DNA of 64,000 bases from positions 124,001-188,000 of the forward strand of contig JAUWAC010000002.1 of assembly GCA_030602245.1 (NCBI GenBank). Reading direction: 5' to 3'. Each line of letters starts with the position of its first letter. Within the stretch, counting starts at the first letter, position 1. The stretch is from Marinobacterium sp. GTDB taxonomy: Bacteria > Pseudomonadota > Gammaproteobacteria > Pseudomonadales > Balneatricaceae. The translations under genes were made by a program, and so were the position numbers. The notes below the pieces were generated by a model. The model was not told the origin of the DNA. It worked only from the letters and a program-made list of their open reading frames with translations, and ran no database searches. Positions 56,577 to 64,000 of the stretch are shown here, in pieces.

Positions 56577-58661
56577 TCAGTGTGTCAGACGGCTCTGCGC
56601 GGTGGCCTGACGACCGGCCAGACTGATCATATCAAGCAGGATCGCACCGCTTTCATGCAGGATCGCCTCCGCATCCGGGTCGATGGCGCGGCCCTGTGCA
56701 TCCCGCGGCAGAGAGTCGTCGAGCTGAGCCAGCGATTCCACCGGCTCGAGTCCCTTGGCCCGGCGGCGCGCGTTCTCCTGCTCGAGCAGCCAGCTTTCCG
56801 CTTCGTCGCGTTCCCGTTTCAGCTGCGCCTCGTTGAGCGGTACCCGGCTGCTGCGTTTGCGCTCGCGCAGATGACTGATCTGCGCCTCCATGAAGCGGAA
56901 GTCGGGGTCGTTACGGGTGCGCTGTTCGTGACGCGCGATCAGTTCGGGAATCAGGCTGTCGAGCGAGGGGAAACGGCCATAGCGGACCGGGCGGACCTGA
57001 TCCCACGGCAGTGCCGCGTCCAGCGCGCTTTCGCCGATTTCGTTTTCGTCGTACAGCGATGGCAGCTCGATGTCCGGCACCACGCCCTTGTGCTGGGTGC
57101 TGTCGCCGGAGATACGATAGAACTTGGAGTGGGTCATCTTCAGCTGGCCGTGATCGATCGGCTGCACCACCTGTACGGTGCCCTTGCCGAAGGTACGGTT
57201 GCCGACGACGAGGCCGCGCTCGTAGTCCTGAATGGCACCGGCGAAGATCTCCGATGCGGACGCACTCAGGCGGTTGACCAGAACGGTCAGCGGGCCGTTC
57301 CAGGCCACGTCCGGATCGAAGTCGCCGAGGATATCGACGCGGCCGTCCGGATCCCGAATCTGCACTGTCGGCCCGCGGCTGATAAACAGGCCGACCAGCT
57401 CGTTGGCTTCACGCAGGGAGCCGCCACCGTTATCGCGCAGATCGATGATCAGGCCTTCGATCTGCTCCTGCTTCAGTTCGTCGATCAGCTTGCGGACATC
57501 GCGCGTGGTGCTCTTGTAGTTGGGGTCGCCCTTCTGCAGTGCGGCAAAGTCGATATAGAACGCCGGGATCGTAATGACGCCGACCTTGTGGCTGCGTCCG
57601 TTGCGCTCGAGTTCCAGCACGCGGCTCTTGGCGGCCTGCTCCTCGAGCTTGACCTTGGAGCGTACCAGCCGCACGGTCTTGCGCACGGTCTGGTCCGGGG
57701 CGTCGGCGGGGATGATCTGCAGCCGTACGACCGTGTCCTTGGGGCCGCGGATCAGCTGTACCACGTCATCCAGACGCCAGCCGACGATATCTTCGAACTC
57801 GCCGTCCTCACCCTGTGCGACGCCGACGATCAGGTCGGCGGGCTTGAGCTGGCCGCTCTTCTCGGCCGGGCCGGCCGGTACCAGGCTGACGATTTTGGTC
57901 ATCTCATCCTGGCTTTGCAGCACGGCGCCGATGCCCTCCAGCGACAGGCTCATGTTGATCTGGAAACTCTCGGCATTGACCGGCGAGAAGTACTGGGTGT
58001 GCGGGTCGAACTCGGCGGTCAGTGCGTTGACGTAGGTCTGGAACACGTCTTCGCTCTTGGCCTGTTCGGCGCGCTGTTTCTGCGAGCGGTAGCGCTTGAG
58101 CAGCACCTCGCGGGCGTCGTCGAGGCTCTTGTCTGCCAGCTTCAGACTCAGCAGCGCGTTCTTGACCCGTTTGCGCCAGTGATCCTCCATCTCGGCTTCC
58201 GTCTCCAGCCAGGGGGCGTTCTCACGCTCAAGGTCGATCGATTCGTCGACGGTGAAGTCATACACCACGCTGTCATCCTCGAGGCGGTTGATGACGTAGT
58301 CGAGGCGCTCCAGATTGCGCTCTTCAAAACGGTTGTAGATGGCGTAGGCGGCGCTGAGGTCGCCGGCGCGAATCTGATCGTCCAGCGTTGTCCGGTAGGC
58401 TTCGAACTCGCGGATGTCCGCGGCGTAAAAGAAGCTGCGGGTCGGGTCCAGGCGCTCCAGATAGCGATCGAGCAGTGAGCTCGACAGCGCATCGTCGAGC
58501 GCGATCTGGTTGTAGTGGCCGCTCTGCAGTGTGGAGATCACATCGAGCAGGGTCTGGTGGTAGATCGGGTCTGCTTCGAGGCGTGCCTGTGCCGGCAGGC
58601 TGACGCTCAGGAGGGTGCAAACGGAGACAACGAAGGCAAGAAGCCGGGCACGGATGCTCAT
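56577..58661 (-). CDS. prc: Tail-specific periplasmic protease
   Basis: This 694-residue protease has an N-terminal signal peptide (LLAFVVSVCTLLSVSLPAQA), a PDZ domain near residues 240-330 (SLEGIGAVLQSQDEMTKIVSLVPAGPAEKSGQL) and an S41 catalytic domain. The catalytic Ser is in NRLSASASEIFAG and the Lys in RTFGKGTVQ. A C-terminal DUF3340-like region follows. It cleaves proteins with non-polar C-termini and trims peptidoglycan hydrolases. Confidence 0.95.
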   Translation of the reverse strand: MSIRARLLAFVVSVCTLLSVSLPAQARLEADPIYHQTLLDVISTLQSGHYNQIALDDALSSSLLDRYLERLDPTRSFFYAADIREFEAYRTTLDDQIRAGDLSAAYAIYNRFEERNLERLDYVINRLEDDSVVYDFTVDESIDLERENAPWLETEAEMEDHWRKRVKNALLSLKLADKSLDDAREVLLKRYRSQKQRAEQAKSEDVFQTYVNALTAEFDPHTQYFSPVNAESFQINMSLSLEGIGAVLQSQDEMTKIVSLVPAGPAEKSGQLKPADLIVGVAQGEDGEFEDIVGWRLDDVVQLIRGPKDTVVRLQIIPADAPDQTVRKTVRLVRSKVKLEEQAAKSRVLELERNGRSHKVGVITIPAFYIDFAALQKGDPNYKSTTRDVRKLIDELKQEQIEGLIIDLRDNGGGSLREANELVGLFISRGPTVQIRDPDGRVDILGDFDPDVAWNGPLTVLVNRLSASASEIFAGAIQDYERGLVVGNRTFGKGTVQVVQPIDHGQLKMTHSKFYRISGDSTQHKGVVPDIELPSLYDENEIGESALDAALPWDQVRPVRYGRFPSLDSLIPELIARHEQRTRNDPDFRFMEAQISHLRERKRSSRVPLNEAQLKRERDEAESWLLEQENARRRAKGLEPVESLAQLDDSLPRDAQGRAIDPDAEAILHESGAILLDMISLAGRQATAQSRLTH

Positions 58662-58802
58662 CGGAAGAGGAGGGCTCCTGGTGTTTCAATTAATACCTGA
58701 GACCAGCCGACAGGCTGCCAGGTTCCGCCGAGTAAGGGGTTCGAGTGTAGTCAGCGCACCTTCTAATGTAAAATCGCCCGCAGTGAGTGATAAGGAGTAG
58801 GG

Positions 58803-59336
58803 ATGAAACGGTCCAACCGCTGGATTCTGTGTCTGATGCTTGCCGTGGGTCTCGCCGGGTGCGGCGAGGATCCGGAAGAAGCACGTTTTCGTCAGCAGCT
58901 GATCGACAAGGCGCTGAACGATGAAACCCGGCGTGCCGGTGATGCCTTTCTGGCCGAAAACGCGCAGCAGCCGGGTGTTCAGGTGAAACCGTCCGGGCTG
59001 CAGTACAAGATCATCCGCGAAGGGGAGGGTGCCTCGCCCGGTCCGCGCGATGTGGTGGTCGTGCATTACGAGGGGCGGCGCATCGATGGCGAGGTGTTCG
59101 ACAGCTCCTACGCACGCGAAAAGCCGGCCCGCTTCCCGCTCGATCAGGTGATCAAGGGCTGGGCCGAAGGTCTGCGTGACATGAAGGTTGGCGGTGAGCG
59201 GATACTGTACCTGCCGGCTGATCTTGCCTACGGCGCGCGCAGTCCGTCGGTGATGATCCCCGCCAACTCGGCGCTGATTTTCCGGGTCGAGCTGCTCGAT
59301 GTCGAAAGTCCCAACGCCCCCGCGGCTGGAGAATAG
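58803..59336 (+). CDS. FKBP-type peptidyl-prolyl isomerase, lipoprotein
   Basis: This 177-residue protein has a lipoprotein signal with lipobox LAGC (Cys20), a short helical dimerisation segment (about 25-60) and a C-terminal FKBP domain ([48 protein letters not shown]). It would assist folding of envelope proteins. It precedes apeB by 1 bp and is divergent from prc. Confidence 0.93.
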   Translation: MKRSNRWILCLMLAVGLAGCGEDPEEARFRQQLIDKALNDETRRAGDAFLAENAQQPGVQVKPSGLQYKIIREGEGASPGPRDVVVVHYEGRRIDGEVFDSSYAREKPARFPLDQVIKGWAEGLRDMKVGGERILYLPADLAYGARSPSVMIPANSALIFRVELLDVESPNAPAAGE

Positions 59337-59337
59337 A

Positions 59338-60624
59338 ATGAATCTGAACGCGTTCAATGAAGATCTGCTGAACTTTCTCGACCGCTCGCTGACGCCGTGG
59401 CATGCGGTCGAAGCGATGCGTTCGCGGCTGGATGCGGCGGGCTTTGTGGGACTGGACGAGCGCGCCAGCTGGCAGTGTCTGCCGGGGCAGGGCTATTACA
59501 TCGTCCGCAACGGCTCCTCGATCATCGCCTGGCGGCAGCCGGTCGCCGGCGCTGAGCTCAACGGCTGGCGTCTGATCGGCGCCCATACCGATTCGCCCTG
59601 TCTGCGGGTCAAGCCGCAGCCGGAGCTGCATCGCAAGGGGTATTTCCAGCTCGGTGTCGAGGTCTACGGCGGCGCGTTGCTCAACCCCTGGTTCGACCGC
59701 GATCTGTCGCTGGCCGGGCGCGTCAGCTGGCGTGATGCCAGCGGCGACCTGCACAGTTCGCTGATCGACTTTGCACGGCCGATCGCAACGATTCCGAGCC
59801 TGGCGATCCATCTCGATCGCGAAGCCAACAGCAGCCGCACCATCAACGCCCAGACCTATCTGCCCGCCCTGCTGGGGCAGGCCGATAAGAAGCCGGACTT
59901 CCGGCAACTGCTGGCGCGCCGGCTCAGCGAGCAGGGGCAGAGTGCGGTGGCGCAGGTGCTCGACTATGAGCTGTGCTTCTATGACTGCCAGCGTGCCGCC
60001 CTGATCGGGCTGGAGCAGGAATTTATCGCCTCGGCACGGCTCGATAACCTGCTCAGCTGCTACATCGGTCTGCGCAGCCTGCTCGATGCGCAGCCGGGGC
60101 CCGGTCAGGTGCTGGTCTGCAACGACCATGAGGAGGTCGGCAGCATGAGTGCCGCCGGTGCGCAGGGACCGATGCTGAAGCAGTGGCTTGAGCGTCTGCT
60201 GCCCGACCCGGACGCGCGCCATCGTTCGTTGGCCGCATCGATGCTGATCTCGGCGGATAACGCCCACGGCGTCCATCCGAACTTTGCCGACAAGCATGAT
60301 GACAACCATGGTCCGCTGCTCAATGCCGGTCCGGTCATCAAGCTCAACGCCAACCAGCGTTACGCCAGCAACAGCGAGACCAGTGCGCTGTTCCGCCATC
60401 TGGCCGAGCAGCAGCAGGTGCCGGTGCAGGCGTTCGTGGTGCGCGCCGACATGGCCTGTGGCAGCACCATCGGCCCGATCACGGCAGCGGAGCTCGGGGT
60501 ACCGACGCTGGATATCGGCGTGCCCCAGTTTGCGATGCACTCGATTCGCGAACTGGCAGGCAGCCATGATGCCCATAACCTCTACCGGGTGCTGACCCCG
60601 TTTCTGCAGCTCGCCACGCTCTGA
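59338..60624 (+). CDS. apeB: M18-family aspartyl aminopeptidase
   Basis: This 428-residue metallo-aminopeptidase has the zinc-site residues in [13 protein letters not shown] (near residue 82), [18 protein letters not shown] (near 262) and [22 protein letters not shown] (near 305). It removes acidic N-terminal residues from peptides. An upstream in-frame extension overlaps the FKBP gene; ATG 59338 is family-like ([24 protein letters not shown]). Confidence 0.95.
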   Translation: MNLNAFNEDLLNFLDRSLTPWHAVEAMRSRLDAAGFVGLDERASWQCLPGQGYYIVRNGSSIIAWRQPVAGAELNGWRLIGAHTDSPCLRVKPQPELHRKGYFQLGVEVYGGALLNPWFDRDLSLAGRVSWRDASGDLHSSLIDFARPIATIPSLAIHLDREANSSRTINAQTYLPALLGQADKKPDFRQLLARRLSEQGQSAVAQVLDYELCFYDCQRAALIGLEQEFIASARLDNLLSCYIGLRSLLDAQPGPGQVLVCNDHEEVGSMSAAGAQGPMLKQWLERLLPDPDARHRSLAASMLISADNAHGVHPNFADKHDDNHGPLLNAGPVIKLNANQRYASNSETSALFRHLAEQQQVPVQAFVVRADMACGSTIGPITAAELGVPTLDIGVPQFAMHSIRELAGSHDAHNLYRVLTPFLQLATL

Positions 60625-60808
60625 TCGCCCCCCCGTGCGCGGGTTGAGAACTGGCGCCGATGTGCCATCCTGAGATCAGGCGTGCCCGGTTTCAGGTGGA
60701 GGCATGGCGCCAGCAGGCGGCCCGGTTCGTTGTCTGCCCTGCCAGCGCGCGGGTGCAAGCGGCACCGGCGTCGCTGCCCCACCGGCGCAGACGGAATAAG
60801 GAGGGGCG

Positions 60809-62296
60809 ATGGGACGGTCGATCAGCCGCGCCAGCTATTCGGCGCGCTCGATTCAGCGCTTTCAGGCAAAACTGCAGAGCGATCTGGACGCCTTTGCCAA
60901 ACTGCTCGCCCAACCGGGGTTTGGTGAGGGGCCGGCCACCTTTGGCGCCGAACTCGAACTCTATATCGTCAACGCCAATGGCCGTCCGGTGGGCTGCAAC
61001 GTCGAGATTCAGTCCGCGCTCGACGATCCGCAGGTGACGCTGGAACTGAACCGCTACAACCTCGAATACAACCTGTCACCGGTGCCGGTGCGCGGGCGCC
61101 CGTTTGCCGCCACCGAGCAACAGATCGTCGATGCCCTTGCGGCGTTGAATACAGCCGCGCAACCGTTCGCTGCCGAGGTGATGCCGATCGGCATCCTGCC
61201 GACGCTGAAACGGCGCGACTTCGGGCCGCGCAATATGACCGATCTGCAGCGCTACCACTGTCTGACCCAACGTCTGGCGGACCTGCGCGGCAAGCTGTTT
61301 TCGATTCGTATCAATGGCGAAGAGCCGGTGGAACTGCGCTCCCGCGATCTCACCCTTGAGGGCGCCAATACATCGCTGCAGCTGCATTACCGCGTCAATC
61401 CGGCGGACTATGCACGCACCTTCAACGCCGTGCAGCTGGCCACGCCGATCGCACTGGGTATCGCCTGCAACTCGCCGTTCATGCTCGGGCGACGGCTGTG
61501 GCACGAGACGCGGATACCGCTGTTCAAGCATGCCATCGACGGTTACACCCGCGACCTGCGCGATGCGCACCTGCCATCACGGGTGGATCTGGGCAATGGC
61601 TGGGTGCGCGAGGGTATCCATGAGCTGTTCGCCGAAAATGTCTACCTGCACCCGCCGCTGCTGCCGATCTGCGAGCAGGAGGACCCGGCCAGGGTGCTGA
61701 AGCAGGGCAAGGCGCCGCAGCTGTCGGAGCTGCAGCTGCATCAGGGCACGGTCTGGCCATGGAACCGGGCGATCTACGATCCTGTCGATGGTGGTCATTT
61801 GCGGATCGAGCTGCGGGCGCTGCCGGCGGGGCCGACCGCCTGCGACATGATGGCCAATGCGGCGTTTCTGATCGGGCTCAGCGAGGGGCTGGCGCCGCAG
61901 ATGGCGCGTCTGGTCGCCGCGATGCCCTATCAGACGCTGGTCTACAACTTCTACCGGGCGGCGCAGGAGGGACGAACGGCGCGGCTGTTCTGGCCCCGCG
62001 AGCAGGGCGGCGGGTTTGATGAGATCAGCGTTGCCGAACTGGCGCAGCGGTTGCTGCCCACCGCGGCCGAGGGGCTGGAGCGGATCGGTGTCTACAAGCG
62101 CGATCGCGATCATTATCTGGGTGTGATTGAGGAACGGCTCGAGGCCGGGACCAGTGGTGCGAACTGGCAGCTGCGGCAGTTTGCGCGGCTGCAGCGCTCG
62201 GAGAAGCGCCATCTGGCCCTGAGTCGGATGGTCCGTCAGTATATGGAGAACAGCCGGCGCAACCTGCCGGTGGCGCAATGGAAGGATATGCCGTGA
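60809..62296 (+). CDS. GCS2-family glutamate-cysteine ligase-like enzyme
   Basis: This 495-residue protein belongs to the carboxylate-amine ligase (GCS2/YbdK-like) superfamily, with FGAELELYIVNANGRPV near 45 and a mid block LEGANTSLQLHYRVNP. HLRIELRALPAGPTACDMMAN near 330 provides conserved acidic and arginine residues. It probably forms a gamma-type amide bond using ATP; the true substrates are unknown. It overlaps the downstream aspartoacylase-like gene by 4 bp. The 184-bp gap before it holds no gene that I can support. Confidence 0.85.
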   Translation: MGRSISRASYSARSIQRFQAKLQSDLDAFAKLLAQPGFGEGPATFGAELELYIVNANGRPVGCNVEIQSALDDPQVTLELNRYNLEYNLSPVPVRGRPFAATEQQIVDALAALNTAAQPFAAEVMPIGILPTLKRRDFGPRNMTDLQRYHCLTQRLADLRGKLFSIRINGEEPVELRSRDLTLEGANTSLQLHYRVNPADYARTFNAVQLATPIALGIACNSPFMLGRRLWHETRIPLFKHAIDGYTRDLRDAHLPSRVDLGNGWVREGIHELFAENVYLHPPLLPICEQEDPARVLKQGKAPQLSELQLHQGTVWPWNRAIYDPVDGGHLRIELRALPAGPTACDMMANAAFLIGLSEGLAPQMARLVAAMPYQTLVYNFYRAAQEGRTARLFWPREQGGGFDEISVAELAQRLLPTAAEGLERIGVYKRDRDHYLGVIEERLEAGTSGANWQLRQFARLQRSEKRHLALSRMVRQYMENSRRNLPVAQWKDMP

Positions 62297-63342
62297 GTAT
62301 CGACAGCGATCCGATCAGGATCATCGAGGCACCCCGGCCCGGCAGCTGGGCGGCCGATGAAGAGACGTTTCTGAACCAGCTCGGCGGTGCGGCGCTGATC
62401 ATCGTGCCGGGACGCGACTCGAGTCGTTGCCGCGCCGTCTGCACGCTGCTGCATGGCAATGAGCCGTCCGGCGTGCGCGCACTGCACCGGTTTCTGCGCT
62501 CCGGCCATGAGCCGGTGGTCGATCTGCTCTGTTTTATTCCGGCGGTGGAAACCGCGCTGCACGAACGCCTGTTTCAGCACCGCTACCTGCCGGGCGAGCG
62601 CGATCAGAACCGCTGTTTTCGGCCGCCGTTCGATGACCGCCCCGGCCGCATCGCGCAACGTCTCTTACAGCTGCTGGACGTGTACCGGCCGGAATGCCTG
62701 ATCGATATTCACAACACTTCCGGTGCGGGGCCCGCGTTCGGTGTCGTCGCCCACGAGGACAGTCGCCACGAGGCGCTGGTGTCGCTGTTTACCCAGCATC
62801 TGGTGGTGACGGATCTGCAGCTGGGCGCGCTGATGGAGCTGAGCCGGCCGCAGCGGCCTATCGTTACCGTGGAGTGCGGCGGCGCCGGCGATCGCCGTGC
62901 GGATCGCATCGCCTTCGAGGGGCTGATGCGCTACGTCGACGACGATCAGGTGTTGGCACTGGCCCGCGGCGTGCATCTGGAGCTTTATCACAGCCCGGCG
63001 CGGCTGGAGCTGGCTGACGGCTCCACTCTCGCGTTCGATACCCGGCCGGTGCCGGGGGTCGATCTGACCGTGCCGCCGGATCTGGAACGCTTCAATTTCG
63101 GCACGGCGCCGAGCGGGACGTTTATCGGCTGGCTCGGGTCGCAGCAGAGCCGAGCGCGGCTCAGTGCGCGCACCGGGTCCGGTGTCGACCGTCTCGAGGA
63201 GTGGTTTCGTATCGAAGAGGGGCGGCTGATCACGACGCAGCCGTTGAAGCTGTTCATGATCACCCACCGCAAGGATATCGCGCTCAGTGATTGTCTGCTG
63301 TACGCGGCGCCGGAAACCGAACGCCGCAGCGTCGACAGCTGA
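62293..63342 (+). CDS. Succinylglutamate desuccinylase/aspartoacylase family hydrolase
   Basis: This 349-residue zinc carboxypeptidase-like protein has the zinc motif HGNEPSGVRAL and the later DIHNTSGAGPAF with its zinc His. VECGGAGDRRADRIAFEG matches the catalytic Glu block. Members remove acyl groups from N-acylated amino acids. The start is GTG 62293, which overlaps the GCS2 stop and has AAGGA 7 nt upstream. With the GCS2 gene it forms a coupled ligase-hydrolase pair, perhaps for an N-acyl or gamma-glutamyl compound (inference). Confidence 0.85.
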   Translation: MSIDSDPIRIIEAPRPGSWAADEETFLNQLGGAALIIVPGRDSSRCRAVCTLLHGNEPSGVRALHRFLRSGHEPVVDLLCFIPAVETALHERLFQHRYLPGERDQNRCFRPPFDDRPGRIAQRLLQLLDVYRPECLIDIHNTSGAGPAFGVVAHEDSRHEALVSLFTQHLVVTDLQLGALMELSRPQRPIVTVECGGAGDRRADRIAFEGLMRYVDDDQVLALARGVHLELYHSPARLELADGSTLAFDTRPVPGVDLTVPPDLERFNFGTAPSGTFIGWLGSQQSRARLSARTGSGVDRLEEWFRIEEGRLITTQPLKLFMITHRKDIALSDCLLYAAPETERRSVDS

Positions 63343-63352
63343 GCGCGCGGGC

Positions 63353-64000
63353 TCAGCCCAGCGTCGGATAGTCGGTGTAGCCCTGCGGCCCGGAGGCGTA
63401 GAAGGTGTTGGCATCCGGGGTATTCAGCTCGGCACCGGTGCGCAGCCGCTCGACCAGATCCGGGTTGGCGATGTAGGGCACGCCAAACGCCACCGCATCC
63501 GCCTTGCCGGATTCGATCCAGTCGTTGGCCAGTGCACCGTCAAACTGCTCATTGGCAATGTAGACCCCGCCGAACAGCTGCTTGAGCTGCGGGCCGAGGC
63601 TGTCCGGCCCGGCTTTTTCACGTGCGCAGATGAAGGCGATACCGCGTTCGCCCAGTGCCCGGGCGACGTAGCTGTAGGTTTCGGTCCGGTTGGAGTCGGA
63701 CATGTCGTGGGCGTCCGCGCGCGGTGACAGGTGAACGCCCACGCGGTCGGCCCCCCATACATCGATCGCCGCATCGGTCACCTCCAGCAGCAGGCGGGCG
63801 CGGTTTTCCAGCGAGCCACCATAGCGGTCGGTGCGCTGGTTGGTGCCATCGAGCAGGAACTGCTCCAGCAGATAGCCATTGGCGCCGTGGATCTCGACAC
63901 CGTCAAAGCCGGCTTCACGGGCGTTGATCGCGCCCTGACGATAGGCGTCCACAATGGCGGGGATTTCGTCGCTTTCCAGTGCGCGCGGTGTCACGTAGGG
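63353..64000 (-). CDS. Old Yellow Enzyme-family ene-reductase (5' end beyond window)
   Basis: The minus frame runs from the stop at 63353 to the window edge, about 215 codons of a C-terminal half. The block AREAGFDGVEIHGANGYLLEQFLLDGTNQRTDRYGGSLENRARLLLEV is diagnostic of the NADH:flavin oxidoreductase/OYE family. The FMN-phosphate region VYIANEQFDGALANDWIESGKADAVAFGVPYIANPDL follows. It resembles NemA-type alkene reductases that reduce activated C=C bonds. The true start lies outside the window. Confidence 0.93.
   Translation of the reverse strand, partial: PYVTPRALESDEIPAIVDAYRQGAINAREAGFDGVEIHGANGYLLEQFLLDGTNQRTDRYGGSLENRARLLLEVTDAAIDVWGADRVGVHLSPRADAHDMSDSNRTETYSYVARALGERGIAFICAREKAGPDSLGPQLKQLFGGVYIANEQFDGALANDWIESGKADAVAFGVPYIANPDLVERLRTGAELNTPDANTFYASGPQGYTDYPTLG

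Noticed and set aside
56580-58478. A 632-codon plus-strand frame across prc
   Set aside because: It is the antisense shadow of the tail-specific protease gene and has no family features or ribosome site.

Overview
The window is a GC-rich chromosomal segment of a gammaproteobacterium, most likely a marine or halotolerant member of the Oceanospirillales/Pseudomonadales. Pointers are the gene order dnaX-ybaB-recR-rnd-ycgL-ycgN, a divergent gbcA/gbcB pair for glycine betaine demethylation, a ridA-alr pair beside an Lrp-type regulator, and a type I-F CRISPR-Cas locus. The genus cannot be fixed from the sequence alone.

Layout. 1-4.4 kb: a GNAT/C39-peptidase fusion gene (cut by the window edge) divergent from a RimK-family ATP-grasp ligase, then a RluA-type pseudouridine synthase and a TlyA-type rRNA methyltransferase. 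4.4-8.9 kb: an alanine/glycine:cation symporter and the two glycine betaine monooxygenase genes. 8.9-16.1 kb: a ModE/LysR-like regulator divergent from a complete NAD-dependent molybdenum formate dehydrogenase operon (fdsG-fdsB-fdsA-fdhD-fdsD). Betaine demethylation releases formaldehyde; once oxidised to formate, this enzyme can recover it as NADH, so the two blocks plausibly serve one methyl-oxidation route.

16.2-27.4 kb: a full type I-F CRISPR-Cas system (cas1, cas2-3 fusion, csy1, csy2, csy3, cas6f) followed by a leader with two IHF-like sites and an array of 44 repeats and 43 spacers, all 32 nt. The unusual element is the 223-bp AT-rich gap between cas2-3 and csy1. It holds two degenerate CRISPR-repeat hairpins flanking a roughly 16-nt pseudo-spacer. 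A near-copy of the pseudo-spacer, with its mismatches six bases apart, lies just upstream of csy1. This looks like a mini-CRISPR guide RNA, perhaps a Cas-regulating (CreR/CreA-like) RNA controlling the csy operon.

27.6-43.5 kb: a chemoreceptor, an Atm1-type ABC exporter, groES-groEL with a sigma32 promoter and a GroEL lacking the Gly-Gly-Met tail, a conserved unknown protein, an SLC13 permease with TrkA-C domains, a three-gene class I cytochrome P450 operon, an Lrp-type regulator, ridA-alr, a two-receiver response regulator and an XRE-cupin regulator. 43.5-64 kb: housekeeping genes (DUF2058, LysE, ycjX-ycjF, 4.5S RNA, a PAS-GGDEF cyclase, dnaX with a programmed -1 frameshift signal, ybaB, recR, rnd, ycgL, ycgN, rpsA with a structured leader, prc, an FKBP lipoprotein, apeB), then a GCS2 ligase/aspartoacylase-like pair and a truncated Old Yellow Enzyme gene. 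No tRNA, 5S/16S/23S rRNA gene or insertion sequence was recognised.
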